This document shows positions 1 through 5,894 of a stretch of DNA of 15,842 nucleotides, one piece after another. The notes beneath the pieces are model-generated. The model worked only from the letters and a program-made list of their open reading frames with translations, was not told the origin of the DNA and ran no database searches. Position 1 is the stretch's first letter. Every line of letters starts with the position of its first letter. The stretch is taken from the NCBI GenBank assembly GCA_026770585.1, contig MU646589.1:134350-150191 (forward strand), given 5' to 3'. This stretch comes from Baffinella frigidus (Eukaryota > Cryptophyceae > Cryptomonadales > Baffinellaceae). Made by a program: the position numbers and the translations under genes.

Positions 1-364
1 AACCCTAAACCCTAAACCCCAAACCATAAACCCTAAACCCTAAACCATAAACCCTAAACCCTAGACCCTAAACCCTAAACCCCAAACCCTCAACCCTAAA
101 CCCTAAACCCTAAACCCTAAACCCTAGACCCTAAACCCTGAAGCCTAAACCCTTAACCCTACGCCAGGTGACGGGCACTCGCGGCGATGCGCGGCGTGCG
201 ACCTTGTGTTGGTAAACCCTAAACCCTAAACCCTAAACCCGAAACTCGAAACCCTAAACCCGAAACCCTGAATCCCAACCCCTGAACCCTAAACCTTAAA
301 CTCTGAACCCTAAACCCTGAACCCTAAAACCCAAAACCCAAAACCCAAAACCCAAACCCTAACA
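1..364 (+). repeat. Terminal telomeric repeat array (CCCTAAA type), degenerate
   Basis: Runs of CCCTAAA with variants (CCATAAA, CCCCAAA, CCCTAGA, CCCTGAA, CCCGAAA, CTCGAAA) fill this stretch from the first base. A roughly 50-base non-telomeric insert at about 164-213 breaks the array; it includes GCGATGCGCGGCGTGCGACC, which resembles the lead-in of the exon-like module at 1012. C-strand on + at the left edge is what a left chromosome end should show. Variant-rich repeats suggest the proximal part of a telomere rather than the freshly synthesised tip. Confidence 0.93.
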
Positions 365-462
365 CCAAACTCCAAACCCCAAACCCCAACCCCCAAACAC
401 AAACACAAACAAACACAAACAAACACAAAAAAAATCCAAACAAACACAAACAAAATCAAACC
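365..462. repeat. A/C low-complexity tract
   Basis: CCAAACCCC-type repeats grade into AAACACAAACAAACACAAAC-type sequence. The opposite strand reads as a low-complexity VFVCVCLCL frame, which is an artefact of the repeat. It probably derives from decayed telomeric repeat. Confidence 0.85.
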
Positions 463-800
463 CGACACCCAGGACACGGACAACTTCAACGGCATCACCA
501 CAACGGCCACGGTCCTCTGGGCGGTCAGCTTCCCACCCTAGACTCGATACCCTAAACCCCAATCCCCAAACCTTATGCAAGCTTTACTTCCTAATTCCTA
601 CTCCCTAAACACAAACCCCTGAACCCTAAACTCTGACCCGTGTCAGTCTCCCACTGCCTCTGGGGTAGGCACTCTTGTAGGAGTCCTAGACCGGTTTCGG
701 GTTTAGGGTTTCAAACCCGAAACTCGAAACCCTAAACCCGAAACTCCTTACACCTTAATCCCTGAGCCCTAATCCCTAATCCCTAATCCCCTAAACCCAA
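463..800. repeat. Mixed unique sequence and degenerate telomeric repeat
   Basis: About 80 bases of non-repeat sequence (463-540) are followed by scattered CCCTAAA, CCCCAAT and CCCGAAA units. A G-strand patch GGGTTTAGGGTTTC at about 699-712 is followed by C-strand units, forming a small local inversion. The stretch ends in CCCTAAT units at 765-800. No gene is visible. Confidence 0.7.
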
Positions 801-1011
801 GGGGTTACGGGATTGAAAACGCCGGCCGCTGCTCCCTCACCCCTAACCTCAAACTCGCAGGGGAGGGGCGCATGCATGTGAGTCCATGCAAGAGTGTACC
901 GATGAGCGTCTTGAGCGCCTTCCCCTCTGCATTTGTCGCCTCCGGGTGGCTGTTTGGCGAGGCTTACCCCCCCGGCCATCCCTGCACACCAATCAATAAC
1001 GGTGAGCATGC

Positions 1012-1072
1012 GGGGCGTCGCGACCTTCCCTACGGTCAACAGCGCGGGGCACTGCTCCGCTGCAATCCTCCC
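1012..1072 (+). pseudogene. Exon-like module, diverged copy (GVATFPTVNSAGHCSAAI)
   Basis: Read in the frame GGC GTC GCG ACC, this stretch encodes GVATFPTVNSAGHCSAAIL. That aligns residue for residue with the better-preserved copy at 1185-1271 (PVATFPTINNAGRCSAAML). Most differences between the two are conservative (I/V, N/S, R/H, M/I), which suggests the module was once under protein-level constraint. No acceptor or start is convincing here. A shorter scrap of the same module (NAGRCS) occurs at 815-834. Function not recognised. Confidence 0.5.
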
Positions 1073-1184
1073 ACCCCCTTTGACCCCTAATCCCTAACCC
1101 CAAATCGCTGATTCCTGACCCCTAAAATCTCACCTCTAACCCTAAACTAACCCCTTACCCCTAACCCTAACCCTAACCTCTCAG
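1073..1184 (+). repeat. Degenerate C-rich telomeric repeat (CCCTAA / CCCCTAA)
   Basis: Units of CCCCTAATCCCTAACCCC and CTAACCCTAACCCTAACC type run directly into the AG that precedes the exon-like module at 1185. The telomeric repeat here therefore doubles as the pyrimidine-rich tract of a potential splice acceptor. Confidence 0.8.
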
Positions 1185-1271
1185 GGGGCGCCCGTGGCGA
1201 CTTTCCCCACCATCAACAACGCCGGCCGCTGCTCGGCCGCGATGCTCCTCTCCATGCACGCCTCCACCCTC
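1185..1271 (+). pseudogene. Best-preserved copy of the subtelomeric exon-like module
   Basis: After a CTCTCAG acceptor-like sequence, 29 codons read GAPVATFPTINNAG followed by RCSAAMLLSMHASTL, ending before GTACGC, which could be a splice donor. The block is 87 nt, a multiple of three, so it would be a symmetric exon. Related copies lie at 815, 1012, 1411, 1676 and 1854 (+ strand) and at 1610-1576 (- strand). A similar AAGMRASTLT end at 9540 is followed by a separate downstream exon, so this may be the penultimate exon of a duplicated subtelomeric gene. I do not recognise the protein family. Because it lies between telomeric tracts with no other exon nearby, a gene fragment is more likely than a working gene. 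Confidence 0.5.
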
Positions 1272-1374
1272 GTACGCCCCCCCCCCACCCCTTACAGGAG
1301 ACAGCGGGTCCCACATGGAAACAGATTTTGAAATCACCTTTTTGGCATGTTGTGGGTGGGTGTTGTGCTATGGG
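1272..1374. other. Short non-repeat spacer
   Basis: A poly-C patch (1276-1287) is followed by about 85 bases of ordinary sequence without an open frame of note. A similar poly-C patch follows the module copy ending near 1480, so the C-rich tail travels with the module. Confidence 0.5.
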
Positions 1375-1408
1375 CACTAGGGGTTGGGGGTTAGGGGTTG
1401 GGGGTCTC

Positions 1409-1480
1409 CATCAACAACGCAGGGCCGCTGCTCCGCTGATATGCTCCTCTCCATGCACGCCTCCACCCTCGTGCGCCCCC
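1409..1480 (+). pseudogene. Exon-like module copy, frameshifted
   Basis: The copy starts abruptly at CCATCAACAACGC, directly after G-strand telomeric repeat, and runs through GCTGCTCCGCTGATATGCTC to CCTCCACCCTCGTGCGCC. Relative to the 1185 copy it has an extra base (GCAGGGCCGC for GCCGGCCGC), which breaks the frame. It is a decayed fragment of the module. Confidence 0.6.
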
Positions 1481-1575
1481 CCCCACCCGGGCCACTCCTA
1501 GGGGCCAGGGTGGGGGTTTAGGGGTTAGGATTCAGGGTTTTTTAGGGGTTAGGATTCAGGGGTTAGGGTTGGTGA

Positions 1576-1610
1576 TGGAGGGAAACGTTGCCACGGGCGC
1601 CCCCCAAGGA
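1576..1610 (-). pseudogene. Exon-like module copy, inverted and truncated
   Basis: The reverse complement reads GGCGCCCGTGGCAACGTTTC followed by CCTCCATCACC, encoding GAPVATFPSIT. It then stops and becomes telomeric CAACCCTAACCCC. The truncation falls at nearly the position (CCATCAAC) where the + strand copies at 1409 and 1676 begin. Confidence 0.6.
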
Positions 1611-1671
1611 GCGGTGAGGGATTCGTAGGTGGGGGTTGGGGGTTAGGGGTTGAGGGTGAGGGGTTAGGGAT

Positions 1672-1720
1672 CTCCATCAACAACGCCGGGCGTTGTTCGG
1701 CCGCGATGCCCCTCTCCCTA
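1672..1720 (+). pseudogene. Exon-like module copy, 5'-truncated
   Basis: After G-strand repeat ending TTAGGGATCT, sequence CCATCAACAACGCCGGGCGT and following bases encode SINNAGRCSAAMPLS. The start point is the same as in the copy at 1409. It ends in unrelated sequence near 1715. A further tail fragment (MHASTLVRPSP) is at 1856-1888. Confidence 0.6.
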
Positions 1721-1762
1721 CTTTAGACGTGACCGGGAGCAATCATAAGTTGACACCCGTGC

Positions 1763-1788
1763 AGAATAGCCCGAAAACGGGCTATTCT
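1763..1788. other. Perfect 11-bp hairpin
   Basis: AGAATAGCCCG and CGGGCTATTCT pair across an AAAA loop. It could be a small foldback or RNA stem-loop. No T-tract or gene end lies beside it, so a role as terminator cannot be argued. Confidence 0.75.
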
Positions 1789-2247
1789 TCCAAAAATGGA
1801 CCTCGCGGCACTGGGGAGTTGACTTTTGCGATTGACCACCCTCAGGTCTAGCGTAGATGCACGCCTCCACCCTCGTACGCCCGTCCCCTCCCGACCGGAA
1901 CTAGATGGACCGTTCTGCGAAGCCCGACATGTGGGTAGGGGAGTTCCGACGCTGTACCCTTGCAGCGCTCTCCCGCAGCATCCCTCTCGGCGACGAGAGA
2001 TGGAACAGCCCCGCCGGCAGGCTCGTGAGCGCCCGCCGAAGCCAACTGTCCGAGGTGACTGCCTTGCGTGTGCCGAGTTGGTGATACCACGTGTTAGTGT
2101 GGCCAAGCTAAACACGGATTTACACATGTCATGTGTTGATCACGGATCGAACCCAACATGGCCACCGTGCATTCCCTTCCGTGAAAGTCGTGCAAGACTC
2201 AACAGTTTCCGGTCGCTTAAAACCGGGGGGACATGTATGGCAAACAG
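1789..2247. other. No recognisable gene
   Basis: Open frames occur on both strands here, but none has a recognisable domain, start context or splice structure. Positions 2132-2190 (GGATCGAACCCAACATGGCC, then CGTGCATTCCCTTCCGTGA) belong to a dispersed repeat also found at 5270-5535. Confidence 0.5.
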
Positions 2248-2409
2248 GTGGCACGAAATCGCGAGGACTACCTCCACCTGCTCCGCCGCCTTCTCGCACC
2301 CTCGCTTTCTCGCCCCCCCCTCGCTCTACCATCACGCCTTCTCTCTTTAGACCTTTTTGTGTTGGTCGGCGTATACACCCTTGACAAATACATCATACGT
2401 TATCACTGA
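2248..2409 (+). pseudogene. Exon-like fragment VARNREDYLHLL, copy 1
   Basis: Directly after AAACAG, the frame GTG GCA CGA AAT encodes VARNREDYLHLLRRLLAP and stays open for 53 codons to TGA at 2407-2409. Its last part is more hydrophobic (LDLFVLVGVYTL). It looks like a terminal exon: acceptor AG, no ATG, then a stop. The first 50 or so bases recur at 2527 and 2646, each time exactly behind CAG, so the unit was duplicated with its acceptor. The preceding pyrimidine tract is poor. Family not recognised. Confidence 0.4.
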
Positions 2410-2461
2410 GATGGAGACCTCGATCACTTTCTGAGTCTGTTTTCAGTCTCGGAACGACCTG

Positions 2462-2526
2462 TGGTGGTACCAACGGGGGGGGGGGGGTACGAAGAGCTTT
2501 GCTGATCTCTCGCTCTTGGCACTCAG
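2462..2526. repeat. Unit of a 119-bp tandem duplication, upstream part
   Basis: A poly-G run (2476-2487) precedes AGAGCTTTGCTGATCTCTCG at 2493. The same sequence returns at 2612, 119 bases later, and both copies lead into GGCACTCAG and GTGGCACGAAA. Confidence 0.75.
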
Positions 2527-2645
2527 GTGGCACGAAACCGTGAGGACTACCTCCACCTTCTCCGCCTCGCCCCCTCGCTTTCTCATCATCCCTCAGGAGG
2601 GTGGGTTGAGCAGAGCTTTGCTGATCTCTCGCTCGCGGCACTCAG
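2527..2645 (+). pseudogene. Exon-like fragment VARNREDYLHLL, copy 2
   Basis: Follows GGCACTCAG and encodes VARNREDYLHLLRLAPSLSH in the same frame as copy 1. A short deletion inside the LLRRLLAP part changes the downstream reading. It then runs into the second 119-bp unit, so any product would be a repeat-derived concatenation. Treated as a decayed duplicate. Confidence 0.45.
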
Positions 2646-2825
2646 GTGGCACGAAATCGCGAGGACTACCTCCACCTCCTCCGCCGCCTCCTCGCACCCT
2701 CTGCGCGCCCCCGCCTCCTCGCCCTCCGCTCCGCTGTCCTGCCCCACCCCGCCCTGCCCCGATGCTGTTTTGTAAAGTCCGGGGAAGTCTCAACCCCGCC
2801 CACGACCCCCGCCCCGCCCCGCTAG
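2646..2825 (+). pseudogene. Exon-like fragment VARNREDYLHLL, copy 3 (59 codons to TAG)
   Basis: Follows GGCACTCAG and encodes VARNREDYLHLLRRLLAPSA and then RPRLLALRSAV, open to TAG at 2823-2825. The RLLAPsA-RLLaLRSAV part recurs downstream at about 2860, 3130 and (inverted) 4590. The 3' half is GC-rich and Pro/Arg-rich, so the length of the frame is not strong evidence of coding. Conservation of the first 17 residues in three copies is the better evidence. Confidence 0.45.
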
Positions 2826-3130
2826 GGTTAGGAATTTAGAGTTTACCCCTCCTACCTGCTCCGACGCCTCCTCGCCCCCACCGCCCGCCGACGCCTCCTC
2901 GCGCTCCGATCCGCTGTCTTTCACCACCCCCACTCTGCCCTGAGGCTGTTTTGTAAAGTCGGGGGAGGTACAGTTCGAGCTGCCTCCTCGCCCCCTCTGC
3001 CCGCAAGCGCCTCCTTGCCCTCCGATCCGCTGTCCTTTCCCACCAATTTGCCGCTCCAAAATTGACGGATCTGCACCGCATTCCCAACATGTCAACTTGA
3101 GAATATCCGCTCCGCCCCGCCCCGCCCCGC
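2764..3130 (+). repeat. Degenerate tandem array of RLLAP/LRSAV units
   Basis: A GCTGTTTTGTAAAGTC segment occurs at 2764 and 2945 (period about 181). CTCCGACGCCTCCTCGCCCC at 2856, followed by CTCCGATCCGCTGTC, matches the 3' half of the exon-like fragment at 2646. Further diverged units follow at about 2985 and 3108. The array is C/G-rich, so both strands show long spurious frames. Confidence 0.6.
3049..3105 (+). repeat. TTGAC...GTCAACTT dispersed element, copy 1
   Basis: Matches the core of a dispersed family: TTGACGGAT, TGCACCGCA, CATGTCAACTTGAGAATA. The ends TTGAC and GTCAA face each other and could pair across about 30 bases. Other copies: 3755, 4105, 7732, 14127 (inverted), 15195. Confidence 0.75.
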
Positions 3131-3243
3131 CTCCTCGCCCCTTCCGCGCCCCACCGCCTCCTCACCCTTCGCTCCGCCGTTCCACCCCGCCCCCTCCCCA
3201 CCCTGAACCACGAACCCCAAAACCCAAACCCCAAACCCCAAAC
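3131..3243 (+). repeat. Left arm of a ~107-bp long-range inverted repeat
   Basis: CTCCTCGCCCCTTCCGCGCC through CACCCTGAACCACGAACCCC to CCCCAAACCCC repeats are found, reverse-complemented and with only a few differences, at 4490-4596. The inner end of each arm is telomere-like CCCCAAA/TTTGGGG repeat. The arms enclose about 1.25 kb. Confidence 0.88.
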
Positions 3244-3262
3244 CCCAAACCTTCAACCCCAG

Positions 3263-3334
3263 GTGGCCGGTGGGTGGTTACGCTCCTCGCTCTTCAAACC
3301 GCGCTACCTCGCAAGAGGGATGGAGTTCCTCTAA
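3263..3334 (+). pseudogene. Exon-like fragment FKPRYLARGM, short copy
   Basis: Behind CCCCAG, the frame GTG GCC GGT encodes VAGGWLRSSLFKPRYLARGM and stops two codons later (TAA at 3332). Its twin lies 150 bases downstream at 3413. Differences are mostly substitutions plus the premature stop. Telomere-like CCCCAAACC runs directly into the acceptor-like AG. Confidence 0.5.
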
Positions 3335-3380
3335 TAAAGCACCCTCTATCTAAAATAATAAAGCACTCTTTATCTAAATC
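3332..3380 (+). repeat. Two tandem AATAAAGCAC units
   Basis: TAATAAAGCACCCTCTATCT is followed by a second AATAATAAAGCACTCTTTAT unit. Each contains AATAAA, which could serve as a polyadenylation signal for the fragment ending at 3334, but that is only a sequence coincidence until shown. Confidence 0.6.
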
Positions 3381-3412
3381 CTGGCCCTCAACCGTAAACC
3401 CTATCTTGGCAG

Positions 3413-3568
3413 GTGGCCTCTGAGCGGTTACGCTCCCCGCTCTACAAACCCCGCTACCTCGCAAGAGGAATGGAGCGGCTCTCCCTCTCCCTCTGGGACC
3501 TTTTCCGCAACGCCGACGACCAACCGGTCTCTCTCCTCACTCCACGAAGGCGCCTAGCGTCGAGCTAG
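3413..3568 (+). pseudogene. Exon-like fragment with YKPRYLARGM and WDLFRNADDQPVSLL, 51 codons
   Basis: Behind CTTGGCAG, with a modest upstream pyrimidine tract, the frame encodes RLRSPLYKPRYLARGMERL and then SLSLWDLFRNADDQPVSLL, stopping with TAG at 3566-3568. The composition is protein-like: mixed charges, Trp, Tyr and no low complexity. Copies of its second half occur at 3661 (WDLFRNAADRPV), 3849 (RNADDRPVSLL) and 4011, and its first half at 3263. The shared peptide motifs RNAaDrPV and KPRYLARGM across copies argue for descent from a real coding exon. It most likely represents a terminal exon of a duplicated gene. I do not recognise the family. Confidence 0.5.
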
Positions 3569-3754
3569 TGAAACAGCGTCTTTCTATTATGTGTACCGCG
3601 CATCGGCCACTTTCGGAGATAAATCCCGGTTTTCGACCCGAGTTTGCCAAAAGTCGAATCCTCGAAGAGGGATGGAGCGGCCCTCGCTAGCGCTCTGGGA
3701 CCTGTTCCGCAACGCTGCCGATCGCCCGGTCTGTCTCCGGATCTCTCTCTCCAA

Positions 3755-3829
3755 AGCCCGGGCTCTGTTCTGCTCCAAAGTTGACTGGTTTGTACCACAA
3801 CCCCAGCATGTCAACTTAGGAATAGTCCG
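3755..3829 (+). repeat. TTGAC...GTCAACTT dispersed element, copy 2
   Basis: GCCCGGGCTCTGTTCTGCTC, then CAAAGTTGACTGGTTTGTAC and CAGCATGTCAACTTAGGAAT. It lies inside unit 1 of the 350-bp duplication. Confidence 0.85.
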
Positions 3830-4104
3830 CCATGTCGCTCAGACATGGCTTCTCCGCAATGCCGATGATCGCCCTGTCTCTCTCCTCACTCTCTTTCCTC
3901 GCGTCGAGGGTTGCGCTGGTGAAACAGAGTCTTTCTATTATTTGTACCACGAATCGGCCACTTCCGAAAAAAATCCCCATTTCCCCCCCACAATTCGCCA
4001 AAGTCGAATCCTCGAAGAGGGATGGAGCGGCCCTCGCTAGCGCTCTGGGACCTGTTCCGCAACGCTGCCGATCGCCCGGTCTGTCTCCGGATCTCTCTCT
4101 CCAA

Positions 4105-4179
4105 AGCCCGGGCTCTGTTCTGCTCCAAAGTTGACTGGTTTGTACCACAACCCCAGCATGTCAACTTAGGAATAGTCCG
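4105..4179 (+). repeat. TTGAC...GTCAACTT dispersed element, copy 3
   Basis: Identical to copy 2, as part of unit 2 of the 350-bp duplication. Confidence 0.85.
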
Positions 4180-4211
4180 GTCTGTCTACGATCTCTCTCT
4201 CCTCTCTCCTC

Positions 4212-4241
4212 GTTTAGGGTTGAGGGTTGAGGGTTGAGGGT
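4212..4241 (-). repeat. Short G-strand telomere-like tract
   Basis: GTTTAGGGTTGAGGGTTGAG followed by further TTGAGGG units. TTGAGGG is the complement of the CCCTCAA variant homogenised at 9117-9147. Confidence 0.85.
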
Positions 4242-4291
4242 CGCCGATCCCGCGTGTCTCCGCTCGTCCCTAGCCTCTCTCTCCGCTCTCC

Positions 4292-4341
4292 AAAAAAACG
4301 AGCGATACTGGTCTGAATTTGACCAGAACGGGATGCTGGAG
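4292..4341 (+). repeat. Dispersed element (ACGAGCGATACTGGTC), copy 1
   Basis: AAAACGAGCGATACTGGTCT and TGAATTTGACCAGAAC, then GGATGCTGG, recur in reverse complement at 7043-7098. A shorter related piece (CTGAATTTGACCAGTGTCGC) is at 6306. No terminal inverted repeats were identified. Confidence 0.75.
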
Positions 4342-4489
4342 GGACCTGATCCCTCCTGCCTTTTCCCGCCCGCCTCCCTTCTCCCTCCCTCCCGTCCACA
4401 CCGATCTGAAACTCTGAAATCGCACGTTCGTAAACCACACTTATACGAGGCGCGGGCGCTTGTGAGAGTCCCACGACAGTTGACATCTG

Positions 4490-4596
4490 GGTTTGGGGTT
4501 TGGGGTTTGGGGTTCGTGGTTCAGGGTGGGGAGGGGGCGGGGTGGAACGGCGGAGCGAAGGGTGGGGAGGCGGTGGGGCGCGGAAGGGGCGAGGAG
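4490..4596 (-). repeat. Right arm of the ~107-bp long-range inverted repeat
   Basis: GGTTTGGGGTTTGGGGTTCG through GGCGGAGCGAAGGGTGGGGA to GGGGCGAGGAG is the near-perfect reverse complement of 3131-3243. Differences seen include AAAACCC versus AAACCCC and one T/C near the middle. Confidence 0.88.
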
Positions 4597-4885
4597 AGAC
4601 GCCCCAGGCGTCTCTGGTACGAATCCTGCCCGGTTTAGTCATTATCCTGGCACAAACCCCGCCCGGTTTAGTCGTTGGTACGCTGGTGCTTTGTATTACA
4701 CTCACATCGAAGGCCACGCCCACCGCGCTCTTGAGGAGATGGGAACGATGTACGGATGAGCTCGCCGACCCAACCCAATGGGATCCAACCGAGTCCCCTT
4801 TTCCTCACGGCTCGTCCCGCCTGTCCACCTGGCGTACAGCGGTCGTGTTTGACAATTCAATAAACCTCGCCCCTCCCCCCCCCCC
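4597..4885. other. No recognisable gene; two GCCCGGTTTAGTC repeats
   Basis: GCCCGGTTTAGTCATT (about 4629) and GCCCGGTTTAGTCGTT (about 4661) form a short direct repeat with TACGAATCCT/GCACAAACCC upstream. Their GTTTAGTC core is the same as in the tandem array that follows. An open frame runs across but has no protein-like signal. Confidence 0.5.
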
Positions 4886-4982
4886 GTTTAGTCAACCGTT
4901 TCTCGTTGAGTCACCAGTTCTTCGTTTAGTCAACCGTTTCGCGTTTAGTCAACTTTTCCTCGTTAAGTCAACCGTTCTTCGT
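4886..4982 (+). repeat. Short tandem repeat, CGTTTAGTCAACCGTTTC unit
   Basis: About five imperfect 18-20 bp units: CGTTTAGTCAACCGTTTCTC, CGTTGAGTCACCAGTTCTT, CGTTTAGTCAACCGTTTCG, CGTTTAGTCAACTTTTCCT, CGTTAAGTCAACCGTTCTT. Confidence 0.85.
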
Positions 4983-5070
4983 GCGCAGGCGTCGCACCAT
5001 GTATCCCTCGCGTCCGACGCGTCCTTCCTCGACTTCGAAGCGTAGGTGTCGAAGTGCACTCAAATCGAGG

Positions 5071-5147
5071 TGGAGGTTGAGCCATTTCCTTCTGCAGACG
5101 GTTCGAATTTGAAGCGTCTGTCGAAGGAAATAGCTCAAGCTCCATCC
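5071..5147. repeat. Imperfect inverted repeat, ~29-bp arms
   Basis: GGAGGTTGAGCCATTTCCTT at 5071 pairs with the reverse complement of 5119-5147, which reads GGAGCTTGAGCTATTTCCTT. The arms continue into TCTGCAGACG / TCGACAGACG. Four to five mismatches; about 18-base loop. Likely an old foldback element. Confidence 0.8.
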
Positions 5148-5149
5148 TC

Positions 5150-5270
5150 GGTATGATCCACTTTGGGGGTGGGGGGGGGGGGCGTGTTGGCGGTGGGGGG
5201 GGGGTTGTTATTAAAGGTGCGGTGAAATGTAATGGCGTGGGTGAGAGAGAGGAAAGTGTGGTTATTACGG
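5150..5270. other. G-rich tract and unique sequence
   Basis: Poly-G runs (5164-5182, 5193-5206) precede about 60 bases of unremarkable sequence. The open frame across them begins with a glycine run and is not credible as a gene. Confidence 0.5.
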
Positions 5271-5535
5271 ATCGAAACGAGCTTGGCCATGCTGGCATGC
5301 ACGGTGGCCATCCACACAGAGGGCTACGAAGGGATTTTCGGGCACTCAGTGCCCGAGTTTCCGTTACCTTATCCGTAGGAACCCCCCTATGTCCCTACGG
5401 GTTGCATGGTGGCTGGGGGGGCTCTCTCGAGGTCTCCATGGTGGCATGCATGGTGGCCAAGGATCGAAAGCAGCTTGGCCATCCACCATGCATTCCCGCT
5501 TTCGATCCACCATGCATTCCCTTCCGTGAGGGCCT
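5271..5535. repeat. Nested GCATGCACGGTGGCC repeats in both orientations
   Basis: CTTGGCCATGCTGGCATGCA with CGGTGGCCATCCAC (5282-5312), GGTGGCATGCATGGTGGCCA (5440) and, inverted, CTTGGCCATCCACCATGCAT (5475) and CGATCCACCATGCATTCCCT (5503). GGATCGAAAGC at 5461 pairs with GCTTTCGATCC at 5499. A perfect palindrome CGGGCACTCAGTGCCCG sits at 5339-5355. The element end CATGCATTCCCTTCCGTGA also occurs at 2166-2184 (CGTGCATTCCCTTCCGTGA). Confidence 0.75.
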
Positions 5536-5588
5536 TGCGAGACAAGGACATCAACTCCAAACAGCTGAGCCCGCGGGGGGGGGAGTCT

Positions 5589-5717
5589 GCCACGCCAGAG
5601 GGCTCGACGGAATTGACTCTCTTATCTTGAGCCAGATCTGGCTAAAGTGACTTTAGAATCCTTCGGGTTTCCGCTGAAAGGTGTCAAAAGTGGATGTGTC
5701 GAGCCCTCTGGCGTGGT
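5589..5717. mobile_element. MITE-like element with 19-bp terminal inverted repeats
   Basis: CCACGCCAGAGGGCTCGAC (5590-5608) and GTCGAGCCCTCTGGCGTGG (5698-5716) are perfect inverted repeats around about 89 bases without coding capacity. Size and structure fit a miniature inverted-repeat transposable element (MITE). Only one copy is in this window, and no target duplication could be decided. Confidence 0.75.
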
Positions 5718-5743
5718 AGCTCGAAGGACGGGACCGCCTTGGG

Positions 5744-5861
5744 ATTCCTTAAGTGGCCATTCTTTAAGTGGCCAGAAGCCGCTTACGCTCCTGCATAGGG
5801 CTGGGTAGGAGCCTACCACCTCCTTGGGTTCAAATATCACGCCAGTGCCACTAGAGGGATA
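5744..5861. mobile_element. MITE family B (CCTTAAGTGGCC ends), diverged copy
   Basis: Begins ATTCCTTAAGTGGCCATTCT and ends CAGTGCCACTAGAGGGATA. A second TTTAAGTGGCCAG lies 17 bases in, so the left end is partly duplicated. Related to 10892, 11061 and 14957, where TA flanks a TCCCTT...AAGGGA element. Confidence 0.6.
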
Positions 5862-5894
5862 AGGAGCTCGCCTCAGGACTTCGAAGAGTACATG

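Larger units (their letters stand above)
1375..1670 (-). repeat. G-strand telomere-like repeats (inverted relative to the terminus)
   Basis: From about 1375 the + strand carries GGGGTTAGGGGTTGGGGG-type repeats at 1377-1405, 1508-1572 and 1632-1668. This is the opposite strand orientation to the terminal array. The blocks alternate with copies of the exon-like module. Such head-to-head arrangement is typical of subtelomeres rebuilt by end fusion or inverted duplication. Confidence 0.8.
3480..4179 (+). repeat. 350-bp tandem duplication (two units)
   Basis: Unit 1 is about 3480-3829 and unit 2 about 3830-4179. The second halves (3650-3829 and 4000-4179) are identical over 180 bases as far as I can compare by eye. 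The first halves are clearly diverged (for example 3585-3605 versus 3935-3955). Uneven divergence inside one tandem pair suggests recent gene conversion or a second, shorter exchange. Each unit contains the WDLFRNA fragment and one TTGAC...GTCAACTT element. Confidence 0.93.

Noticed and set aside
310-580. Long - strand frames rich in Val, Phe, Cys and Gly
   Set aside because: They are translations of A/C-rich and telomere-like repeats and have no independent protein character.
1763-1788. Intrinsic terminator
   Set aside because: A good hairpin but no T-tract, no upstream gene, and a eukaryotic setting.
1723-2350. Overlapping 134- and 174-codon frames on opposite strands
   Set aside because: No domain, no splice or start support, and both run through dispersed repeat pieces at 2132-2190.
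3332-3380. AATAAA motifs as true polyadenylation signals
   Set aside because: They lie in a tandem repeat behind a doubtful exon fragment; many protists do not use AATAAA, so no claim is made.
5100-5115. Possible tRNA B box (GGTTCGAATTT)
   Set aside because: No matching A box, acceptor stem or anticodon arm; it lies in the loop region of an inverted repeat.
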